Source of the DNA: Candidatus Kapaibacterium sp.
GTDB lineage: Bacteria; Bacteroidota; Ignavibacteria; Kapaibacteriales; UBA2268
NCBI GenBank assembly: GCA_028691175.1
Contig: JAQUZU010000003.1
Location: 10,742 to 40,189, forward strand
Direction of reading: 5' to 3'
Length of the DNA: 29,448 nucleotides
Shown here: piece by piece, positions 8,944 through 15,412 of the stretch
How positions within the stretch are numbered: the first letter of the stretch is position 1
Layout of the letters: every line of letters begins with the position of its first letter
Made by a program: the position numbers and the translations under genes
The notes under the pieces: model-generated
What the model saw: the letters and a program-made list of their open reading frames with translations, nothing else
Told to the model about the DNA's origin: nothing
Databases searched by the model: none

Positions 8944-8982
8944 TTTGCTTTTGATATTCTCGAAGTTATTGTGTATTTTTGT
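8944..8982 (+). promoter_or_regulatory. Bacteroidota promoter of enolase, second copy of the repeated element
   Basis: TTTG (8950-8953), a 20-base spacer and TATTTTTG (8974-8981). It is a 35/39 match to 6918-6956. Initiation would fall near 8988, giving enolase a leader of about 40 bases. Confidence 0.7.
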
Positions 8983-9026
8983 ACTTTATAATTTATAGTT
9001 GTATTTTTTTATAAATGGAGATGGAT

Positions 9027-10316
9027 ATGGGTTCCGAAATAGTAGAAGTATATGGTCGCGAGATATTGGATTCACGCGGCAATCCGACTGTAGAAGTTGA
9101 AGTTGTTCTCGAAGATGGTTCAGTAGGCGTTGCAGCCGTTCCAAGCGGTGCATCTACCGGCGAACATGAAGCATGCGAATTACGCGATGGCGAAAACGAA
9201 CGCTACATGGGCAAAGGTGTTCAGCAGGCAGTTGATCACGTAAACGAAGAAATTAACGATGCTCTCGAGGGACTCGACGCTACCGAGCAAATTCAAATCG
9301 ATAAAGTTCTCTGCGAACTCGATGGCACGAAAAACAAAACCAAATTAGGCGCAAACGCTATTCTTGGCGCTTCGCTCGCAGTAGCAAAAGCCGGTGCCGA
9401 GTTCTATCAGATGCCGCTTTACAAATATATCGGTGGTGTAATGGCTTCGACTTTGCCGGTGCCGATGATGAATATTTTGAACGGTGGCAAGCACGCAGAT
9501 AATACTGTAGATATTCAAGAATTTATGATTATTCCTGCCGGTGCTCCGACTTTCAAAGAAGCAGTACGCATGGGTGCGGAAATTTTCCACAACCTTCGCA
9601 AAGTACTAAAAGCAAAAGGTTATAACACTTCAGTCGGCGATGAAGGCGGCTTCGCTCCGTCACTCAAATCGAACGAAGAAGCATTCGACGTTATCATGCA
9701 GGCAATCGAAAAAGCCGGCTACAAACCGGGCGACGACGTCCTCATGGGTATCGACGTTGCATCGAGCGAAATGTTAGAAGACGGCAAATACAAAATGTTT
9801 AAATCTACCGGCGAACTCCGCACTAGCGAAGAAATGATCGACTGGTACGTACAATTGACCAAGAAGTATCCGATTATCTCGATCGAAGACGGCTTGGGCG
9901 AAAACGACTGGGACGGCTGGAAAAAACTTACCGACAAACTCGGCAAGAAAGTTCAACTCGTCGGCGACGACTTGTTCGTAACTAATCCGGAATATTTGGC
10001 AAAAGGCATTAAAGCAGGTACTGCAAACTCTATCCTCGTAAAAGTTAACCAGATCGGTACTTTGACCGAAACTTTGCGCGCTGTAGATTTGGCTCACCGC
10101 CACAACTACTCTGCTGTAATTTCTCACCGCTCCGGCGAAACTGAAGACGTTACAATCGCAGACATCGCAGTTGCAACCAATGCAGGCCAGATCAAAACCG
10201 GCTCGCTCTGCCGTACTGACCGTGTTGCGAAATATAATCAGCTTATCCGCATCGAAGAAGAACTCTACGAAGATGCAGTTTATCCGGGTAAAGACGCTTT
10301 CGCAAAATTCTTATAA
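9027..10316 (+). CDS. eno: Enolase (phosphopyruvate hydratase)
   Basis: Converts 2-phosphoglycerate to phosphoenolpyruvate in glycolysis, in the cytoplasm. 429 aa from the ATG at 9027, the normal family length. I choose this over the ATG at 9015 because GGAG at 9017-9020 is then a correctly spaced ribosome site. Signatures include GREILDSRGNPTVEVEV at the N-terminus, PSGASTGEHEA, GGKHADNTVDIQEFM, VGDEGGFAPSL and GIDVASSE (Mg Asp). SIEDGLGENDW and VGDDLFVTNP supply further metal and catalytic ligands, followed by SHRSGETED. All key residues appear intact. It follows the two T9SS genes and converges on moxR through a shared terminator. Confidence 0.98.
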   Translation: MGSEIVEVYGREILDSRGNPTVEVEVVLEDGSVGVAAVPSGASTGEHEACELRDGENERYMGKGVQQAVDHVNEEINDALEGLDATEQIQIDKVLCELDGTKNKTKLGANAILGASLAVAKAGAEFYQMPLYKYIGGVMASTLPVPMMNILNGGKHADNTVDIQEFMIIPAGAPTFKEAVRMGAEIFHNLRKVLKAKGYNTSVGDEGGFAPSLKSNEEAFDVIMQAIEKAGYKPGDDVLMGIDVASSEMLEDGKYKMFKSTGELRTSEEMIDWYVQLTKKYPIISIEDGLGENDWDGWKKLTDKLGKKVQLVGDDLFVTNPEYLAKGIKAGTANSILVKVNQIGTLTETLRAVDLAHRHNYSAVISHRSGETEDVTIADIAVATNAGQIKTGSLCRTDRVAKYNQLIRIEEELYEDAVYPGKDAFAKFL

Positions 10317-10334
10317 GTCATTGACTTCAAAGTA

Positions 10335-10372
10335 AAAAAGAAGCCGCCTCGACTTTCGTCGGGGCGGCTTTG
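10335..10372. terminator. Bidirectional terminator between enolase and moxR
   Basis: A 13-base-pair stem (AAGCCGCCTCGAC with GTCGGGGCGGCTT, one G-U pair) carries a TTTC tetraloop. Read on the minus strand the stem is followed by C then six T residues, so it is a strong terminator for moxR. On the plus strand the tail is weaker (TGTTG), serving enolase. Confidence 0.85.
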
Positions 10373-10404
10373 TTGAAATCAAATATGAATATTAAAAAAG
10401 ATTT

Positions 10405-11409
10405 CTATTTCTTAACCAGCATTTCGACTAAATTTGCTGTGTCTATATTATCCGCTTCGGCGGAGAAATTTGCTACAATTCTGTGGCGCAATACCGGCAG
10501 TGCAACTGCACGAATATCTTCGATTTCCGGAGTATAACGTCCGGAAACTGCGGCGCGAGCTTTCGCTCCGAGAATTAAATATTGCGAAGCACGCGGTCCG
10601 GCACCATAATTAATGTATTCCTTTACGAAGTCTTTGTCACTTGCCGCCGGGCGGGTCGAGCGCACAAGATTTACGGCATATTCGACTACGTTGTCCGCGA
10701 TTGGTACGCGACGAATCAAATCCTGAAACTCGATTATTTCCTCGGCGTTTAGAATTTTGTCGATGCTCGGCAGATAATTCGCAGTCGTGGATTTTACGAT
10801 TTGCAGTTCTTCCGCAGCGGTCGGATAATCAAGCCAAATATTAAACATAAAGCGGTCGAGCTGCGCCTCCGGCAACGGATAAGTTCCCTCTTGCTCAATC
10901 GGGTTTTGCGTAGCCAACACGAAAAACGGCGGCTCGAGATTATATGTATTGCCGGCTGCGGTTACGCAATGCTCTTCCATCGCTTCGAGGAGAGCGGACT
11001 GGGTTTTCGGCGGAGTACGGTTAATTTCATCTGCAAGAATCACGTTCGCAAAAATCGGTCCGCTGATGAATTTAAAGTGCTTTTCGCCGGTGGAAACGTT
11101 CGATTCGATAACTTCGCTACCGGTGATGTCGCCCGGCATTAAATCCGGAGTGAATTGAATACGGTTGTACGAAAGATTGACCGTTCGCGCTAAAGTCTTA
11201 ATCAGTAAGGTTTTAGCTAATCCCGGCACACCGATAAGAAGACAATGCCCGCGGGCAAACAGGCACATAAGGAGTTCGTCTATGATTTTGTCCTGCCCTA
11301 CAATTATTTTCGCCAGTTCGTGCTTGATGTCGAGGATCTTCTCGCTCAGTACTTTAACGGCGTCTTTATCGTTTATGTTTTTTATGCTCATCGTTGTAGT
11401 TATTGTCAT
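10405..11409 (-). CDS. MoxR-family AAA ATPase
   Basis: 334 aa cytoplasmic AAA+ ATPase. Walker A GVPGLAKT (residues 60-67), Walker B VILADEIN (123-130), the MoxR-typical GDITGSEV and ATQNPIEQEGTYPLPEAQLDRFMF are all present, with an AAA lid domain at the C-terminus. MoxR proteins act as chaperones for metal-cofactor or VWA-domain partners; the BatA/B-like VWA protein encoded at 2231-3253 is a candidate partner, by inference only. A longer reading from a TTG at 11418 is possible, and ATG 11391 (MSIKN) would also fit. None has a clear Shine-Dalgarno, so the start is uncertain by up to 9 codons. It stands alone, divergent from the RecF-like ATPase. Confidence 0.93.
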   Translation of the reverse strand: MTITTTMSIKNINDKDAVKVLSEKILDIKHELAKIIVGQDKIIDELLMCLFARGHCLLIGVPGLAKTLLIKTLARTVNLSYNRIQFTPDLMPGDITGSEVIESNVSTGEKHFKFISGPIFANVILADEINRTPPKTQSALLEAMEEHCVTAAGNTYNLEPPFFVLATQNPIEQEGTYPLPEAQLDRFMFNIWLDYPTAAEELQIVKSTTANYLPSIDKILNAEEIIEFQDLIRRVPIADNVVEYAVNLVRSTRPAASDKDFVKEYINYGAGPRASQYLILGAKARAAVSGRYTPEIEDIRAVALPVLRHRIVANFSAEADNIDTANLVEMLVKK

Positions 11410-11447
11410 ATATAGCAAAACTTAAAGACGGGCTGTCGCCGAAATTG

Positions 11448-11462
11448 TTGCATTGGATGCAA
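11448..11462. promoter_or_regulatory. Palindrome in the divergent moxR / ATPase intergenic region
   Basis: TTGCAT-TGG-ATGCAA is a perfect 6-base-arm dyad, followed by a run of A residues. It sits about 40 bases before moxR and 100 bases before the ATPase gene, a position suited to an operator controlling one or both. No regulator gene is next to it. Confidence 0.3.
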
Positions 11463-11564
11463 AAAAAAACGAAAAAATTTATATAATATTTGAAAGCAAT
11501 ATTTTGTCGGCTTGGTCGTCTTTGGTTCAAATAAAAGGTGTAAGCTAAATAAGCGAGGCGCAAA

Positions 11565-12770
11565 ATGAAAATTTCTAAAATACATTGCTCTAATCTGAAG
11601 AGCTTCGATAAGGTCGATATCGAGATGTCCGGCTTTAATGTCTTTGTAGGCTTGAACGGTTCCGGCAAATCGAATTTTATTCTGTTGCTGAAAATTGCGA
11701 GAGACATTCTAGGCGGCTCGCTTGCACAGGCAGTTTCGAATCTCGGCGGAGTCGAAAGATTGCGGAATTTTCATCTGCCGGGCGAAAACAAAATTGTCGA
11801 ATACGGTTTTGCGCTGGACTTATCCGGCGGCGAAGTCGAATTCCGGCGTGCAGAGCATGAAGTGCGAATTACGAAAATCGACGAAAATTTTGCTTTCCGC
11901 GAATGCGACGGCAGCTTTGAACTTGAGGGCGAAACCCTGACTTTTGATTTTACGATTGACGGGCGTGCTCTGGCATTGACTGCGGTTCGCGATGCAGACG
12001 AGTATAAGTATTCGTTTGGAAATCCCGGCGACGAGAAATTTTTCCGCGAGGTTTTCGCCGAATTTGCCGATTTTACAGACGCGAAATATCGCAAGTCCGA
12101 TATCCTCCTGCACGCATTTTGCGAGAAACTTCTGCAGTTCAGCCTGCGGAAATCCGCTGTAGCGCAGATTTCGGTCTATGAGTTCGAACAGGAATTGCTC
12201 TCCGACTTCAAAGAGTTCCACTCGATGCAGGAAGACGACAGTTCGCACGTGATTTTCTTCCACATGCTTTACCGCGTTTTGAACGACGAAGCGCGCCGCA
12301 ACGAGTTCTATAATTTGCTGCATTACGTCCTCCCGGACATCGAGGACGTGAAATTCGAAGGGACGAGCGACGATATGAAATTTACCGTGAAAGAACGCTT
12401 CAGCCCGCGATATATCGACGCAACTTTACTCTCGGACGGCACTATCTTCTTGATAGTTATGATACTTGCACTATATTTTGACAATAAGAAAATTACGATT
12501 TTCGACGAGCCGGAGCGCCGGATTCATCCGCATCTGCTCTCGAAAGTAATCGACATGATGAAAGACGCCGCAGACCGGAAGCAGATAATTCTTTCTACTC
12601 ATAATGCGGAAATCGTAAAATATTCCGGTCCGAAAAATATTATTCTCATTCATCGAAACAGCCGCGGAAATTCGTGCCTTACGAAGCCGGGCGAAAATGC
12701 CGAAATTAATACGTTCCTCGCAAACGATATCGGGCTGGACGAATTATTTGTGCAAAACATGCTGAAATAA
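11565..12770 (+). CDS. Solitary RecF/OLD-like AAA ATPase (AAA_21 type)
   Basis: 401 aa. The N-terminus (KISKIHCSNLKSFDKVDIEM) is the usual beta strand of SMC/RecF-like ATPases. Walker A is GLNGSGKS (29-36), the ABC signature is LSDGT (289-293), Walker B is ITIFDEPE (310-317) and the His switch is STHNAEI (344-350). The arms between are too short for a long coiled coil, and there is no TOPRIM nuclease domain as in OLD proteins. Such single-gene ATPases occur in bacterial defence and toxin loci, but nothing here proves that role, and no partner gene (reverse transcriptase, nuclease, membrane effector) is adjacent. Start supported by GAGG six bases upstream. Base composition resembles the native neighbours, so it does not look recently acquired. 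Confidence 0.85.
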   Translation: MKISKIHCSNLKSFDKVDIEMSGFNVFVGLNGSGKSNFILLLKIARDILGGSLAQAVSNLGGVERLRNFHLPGENKIVEYGFALDLSGGEVEFRRAEHEVRITKIDENFAFRECDGSFELEGETLTFDFTIDGRALALTAVRDADEYKYSFGNPGDEKFFREVFAEFADFTDAKYRKSDILLHAFCEKLLQFSLRKSAVAQISVYEFEQELLSDFKEFHSMQEDDSSHVIFFHMLYRVLNDEARRNEFYNLLHYVLPDIEDVKFEGTSDDMKFTVKERFSPRYIDATLLSDGTIFLIVMILALYFDNKKITIFDEPERRIHPHLLSKVIDMMKDAADRKQIILSTHNAEIVKYSGPKNIILIHRNSRGNSCLTKPGENAEINTFLANDIGLDELFVQNMLK

Positions 12771-12776
12771 ATTTTG

Positions 12777-12808
12777 CGGAAAAATACACAAAAAAGCGTG
12801 TTTTTCCG
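12777..12808 (+). terminator. AT-rich hairpin between the ATPase gene and nuoE
   Basis: CGGAAAAA(TA)CAC pairs with GTGTTTTTCCG around an 8-base loop; the TA is a bulge. It lies 6 bases after the ATPase stop and has only a weak T-rich tail (TTATT), so it could be a terminator or an mRNA-end stabilising hairpin. Confidence 0.45.
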
Positions 12809-12845
12809 TTATTAAAGATATATTATAAATATAGATAGAAAAAAA

Positions 12846-13316
12846 ATGGAATTTACAGCCGAAGAACTGGCAGAAGTTGAAAAAATTAAAGCGAAATATC
12901 CGAACTCGGACGCCGCAATCATGCCCCTGCTCTGGAAAGCACAGAAAAAATGGGGCTGGATTTCGGACGATGTAATTCGCTATCTCGCATATTTATTGCA
13001 GATGCCGATCGCACGAATCGAAGGCATTGCAAGCTTTTATACGATGTATTTCAAAAAACAGCCCGGACGCCATCACATTCAGGTTTGCACAAACGTCTCC
13101 TGCATGCTGCATGGCGGCGAGGAAATGCTCGCAAAATTTTCCGACAAACTCGGCATAAAGTCGGGCGAAACAACTGCGGACGGTGCGTTCTCGCTTGAAG
13201 AAGTCGAATGCATGGGCGCGTGCGGATATGCTCCGATGATTGCTGTTGATGAAGAATATATCGAAAATCTCGACATAAATAAAATTGACGAAATTATCGA
13301 AAAATATCGCTCATAA
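12846..13316 (+). CDS. nuoE: NADH-quinone oxidoreductase subunit E-like [2Fe-2S] protein (orphan)
   Basis: 156 aa thioredoxin-like ferredoxin of the complex I 24-kDa (NuoE) family, which carries cluster N1a and passes electrons next to NuoF. The four ligands are present in the family spacing: C81-x4-C86 (CTNVSC) and C122-x3-C126 (CMGAC). The N-terminal helical part (PLLWKAQKKWGWIS, then EGIASFYTMYF) is also typical. Length is normal for the short form. There is no nuoF or other complex I gene in the window. Instead it heads a compact run of envelope genes. It could equally serve an NAD-linked hydrogenase or formate dehydrogenase of the same family. No clear Shine-Dalgarno; the leader is A-rich. 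Confidence 0.93.
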   Translation: MEFTAEELAEVEKIKAKYPNSDAAIMPLLWKAQKKWGWISDDVIRYLAYLLQMPIARIEGIASFYTMYFKKQPGRHHIQVCTNVSCMLHGGEEMLAKFSDKLGIKSGETTADGAFSLEEVECMGACGYAPMIAVDEEYIENLDINKIDEIIEKYRS

Positions 13317-13319
13317 ATT

Positions 13320-14225
13320 ATGCGCTTCGCGAACATAAAAAGGCTGCTTATTCGACCGGAACAAGTTATTGCGCTGGTGGCTTTTTTGTTGTTCGTTGCC
13401 GGATATTTTACAAATTCAATTCCCGCCGAGTGGCTCGCATTGAAGCCGGAGCGCGTTCTGCAAAATTTCGAACTCTGGCGCTTGGTTACTTATCCGCTTG
13501 TCGCGAGCGATGCCTGCGGGCTGTTGCTCTTCTGCTATGCGGTATTTGTGCTTGTTCCGCGGATCGAGGCGATGTTCAACATGTATCGGTTTTCTATTTT
13601 GATGCCGATGATTTTGCTTTTGCAGGGCATTGTCTATACTTTCGTTTTCGGCATGGGTGGGCACGTGCTTTGCGGCACGGACGCCGTAACAATTTGCGCG
13701 ATGCTGCTGCCGATGCTGGTTTATCCGCGGCGTCGCAGTTATTATTTGATTGCTACGCTGAAGATGCAGGTGCATGTTTCGCTGATGTTTCTCGTGCTGT
13801 GGGCGTGCATAATTTTCTATCGCACGAACCTGTATATGTCGGAAAATATCGTCATCAATGCGACTGTCGTGCTGATTTTCGGCGGAGTCTCTGCGCTAAT
13901 AATTTTGAACCGCATTAACGCGGAAATCGAACTTAGCCGAGCCGAGCGACTTCGCAATTCAATGCTCCTACGCGTAGAAAAACCGTTCATCGGGGAAAGT
14001 GGGCTAAGCCCGGCGGACTGTGCGAACATCAAGAAAAGCGAGCAGTTTGTGCGGCAATTGAAGAAAAATCTCGAAGCGGAAACGAACCACGACAACTATG
14101 TCGAAACGCTTTCGAACGAAGCAAACCTGAATAAAGTCCTCGATAAAATTAACGACTATGGCAAAGAATCGCTGACGGACGACGAAAAGCGCTTTCTCTA
14201 CGACTATTCAAAAAACATGAAATAA
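13320..14225 (+). CDS. Rhomboid-like membrane protein lacking catalytic residues (pseudoprotease)
   Basis: 301 aa. About six membrane segments fill residues 14-197, followed by a soluble tail. The rhomboid landmark WRLVTY (53-58) is present, and the next segment resembles the usual region after the H-x3-H loop. The serine motif GxSG is replaced by G-T-D-A (119-122), and the later helix expected to carry the catalytic His (AHxxG) reads INATVVLIFGG with no His. Both halves of the Ser-His dyad are therefore missing. The C-terminal 35 residues (LDKINDYGKESLTDDEKRFLY) match the short tail common on Bacteroidota rhomboids (DUF6576-like). It starts 3 bases after nuoE and ends 1 base before rfaE2, so the three are surely co-transcribed. 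The role may be client binding or membrane quality control; this is inference. Confidence 0.65.
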   Translation: MRFANIKRLLIRPEQVIALVAFLLFVAGYFTNSIPAEWLALKPERVLQNFELWRLVTYPLVASDACGLLLFCYAVFVLVPRIEAMFNMYRFSILMPMILLLQGIVYTFVFGMGGHVLCGTDAVTICAMLLPMLVYPRRRSYYLIATLKMQVHVSLMFLVLWACIIFYRTNLYMSENIVINATVVLIFGGVSALIILNRINAEIELSRAERLRNSMLLRVEKPFIGESGLSPADCANIKKSEQFVRQLKKNLEAETNHDNYVETLSNEANLNKVLDKINDYGKESLTDDEKRFLYDYSKNMK

Positions 14226-14226
14226 A

Positions 14227-14694
14227 ATGCTGATATCGCAAACTGCGGCGAAGATAATCGCCGACGAAGCACGCAAAGATTCCCGTCGAATCGTCTTTAC
14301 AAACGGATGCTTCGATATTATCCACGCCGGGCATGTAAAATATCTTGCTGAAGCAAAAAAACTTGGCGACGTTCTTTTCCTCGGATTGAATTCGGATCAA
14401 TCCGTCCGGCGTCTGAAGGGCGACTCGCGCCCGATAAATTCGGAGACAGACCGCGCGAGCGTACTTTCCGCACTCCGTTTTATCGATTATGTTGTGGTTT
14501 TCGGCGAAGACACGCCGGAAAATATTATCCGGACGATTCGCCCGGACGTTCTCGTCAAAGGTGGCGACTATAAAATCGAAAATATCGTCGGCGCCGATTT
14601 CGTAAAATCCGAGGGTGGAGAGGTGGTAACCATCGACTTTGTCGACGGAAAATCTACTACAAAAATTATAGAAAAAATGAAGTCCTCAAAGTAG
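14227..14694 (+). CDS. rfaE2: D-glycero-beta-D-manno-heptose 1-phosphate adenylyltransferase
   Basis: 155 aa nucleotidyltransferase that makes ADP-heptose from heptose 1-phosphate and ATP for the LPS inner core. It corresponds to the C-terminal half of HldE as a separate protein. Nucleotidyltransferase motifs: TNGCFDIIHAGHVKYL with HAGH at 33-36, GLNSDQSVRRLKG, and the C-terminal GKSTTKII close to the family ISTTxxI. The kinase half (rfaE1) is not in the window. It begins one base after the pseudo-rhomboid stop codon, without an obvious ribosome site, implying translational coupling, and is followed 7 bases later by the lipoprotein gene. Confidence 0.93.
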   Translation: MLISQTAAKIIADEARKDSRRIVFTNGCFDIIHAGHVKYLAEAKKLGDVLFLGLNSDQSVRRLKGDSRPINSETDRASVLSALRFIDYVVVFGEDTPENIIRTIRPDVLVKGGDYKIENIVGADFVKSEGGEVVTIDFVDGKSTTKIIEKMKSSK

Positions 14695-14701
14695 GCAGGG
14701 C

Positions 14702-15130
14702 ATGCACATATACACTAAAATATTGATTTTTATCGTACTTGGCTCGATAGCCGCCGGCTGCGAACTTATTGACATAAGCAAGCACAGCGTCCGCACGCAC
14801 ATTGACCTGACGCAGGACACGCCGGAAGGCGTCGTATGCTTGTTCCTTGCCGAACTCGACAGCAGCAACTACAAAGGTGCCAGCGTGCTTTTGTTGCCGG
14901 AAGACGGCAGTGTCCCGCGTGCAACGCAGCGCGTAGCGAACTATCCGGAAATGCAGCGCCTCGGGCGTTTGATCCGCAAATCGCCGGTTACGATGGTTTC
15001 ATTAGATACAATTGCCGAAAATAAATTCCGGGTTTGGGTCGAAATCGACAGTTTTAAAAATTATAGTTTCATGACTGAACGGGTCAATAAACTCTGGTTC
15101 ATCACGCATTACGACTATACTGGCAAATAG
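14702..15130 (+). CDS. Small predicted lipoprotein, NTF2-like fold possible
   Basis: 142 aa. An N-terminal hydrophobic stretch ends in a lipobox-like IAAGC with Cys at residue 20, so the mature protein should be lipid-anchored. The rest is soluble. TPEGVVCLFLAELDSSNYKGA resembles the start of NTF2-like/DUF4878-type lipoproteins, in which a helix is followed by a curved sheet; that assignment is tentative. It has no catalytic motif I recognise. It lies between rfaE2 and a mini-DnaJ, with its TAG immediately adjacent to the ATG of the latter, so it belongs to the same envelope operon. Confidence 0.8.
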   Translation: MHIYTKILIFIVLGSIAAGCELIDISKHSVRTHIDLTQDTPEGVVCLFLAELDSSNYKGASVLLLPEDGSVPRATQRVANYPEMQRLGRLIRKSPVTMVSLDTIAENKFRVWVEIDSFKNYSFMTERVNKLWFITHYDYTGK

Positions 15131-15412
15131 ATGAAAGATTACTACAAAGTTCTGAAAATTCCACGTACCGCTTCGGCGGCGGAGATTCGGCGTGCTTTTA
15201 TCGATTTGATGCGGATTTATCATCCGGATATCGCGGGCGACTCTCCCGAAGTCAAGCGTAAAATCGACGAGATAATAGAGGCGTACTCCGTTCTGGGAAA
15301 TCTCGATAGCCGGCTGAAATATTCCGTCCAGCTGAACCGCTCGATAAAAGTGCCGAAACTCATGGATGCCGAAATAAAATTCAATACCGCAAATCAGAAA
15401 AAAGCAAAATGA
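15131..15412 (+). CDS. Stand-alone J-domain protein
   Basis: 93 aa consisting of little more than a J domain: YYKVLKIPRTASAAEIRRAF, then IYHPD with the essential HPD near residue 31, and a final helix. A basic tail of about 25 residues follows. It lacks the Gly/Phe, zinc-finger and C-terminal domains of DnaJ. It should stimulate a DnaK-type Hsp70 on a specific client. Its ATG follows the lipoprotein stop directly, and its own stop overlaps the start of the Omp85 gene by four bases (ATGA), so it is translated with an outer-membrane protein gene. A role in delivering an envelope precursor is an attractive inference. Confidence 0.88.
   Translation: MKDYYKVLKIPRTASAAEIRRAFIDLMRIYHPDIAGDSPEVKRKIDEIIEAYSVLGNLDSRLKYSVQLNRSIKVPKLMDAEIKFNTANQKKAK

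Noticed and set aside
9015..9026. Earlier ATG starts for enolase
   Set aside because: GGAG at 9017-9020 lies within the longer reading and is correctly placed for the ATG at 9027, which also matches normal enolase length.
11410..11418. TTG start for moxR
   Set aside because: A rare start without ribosome site only 3 codons upstream of an ATG.
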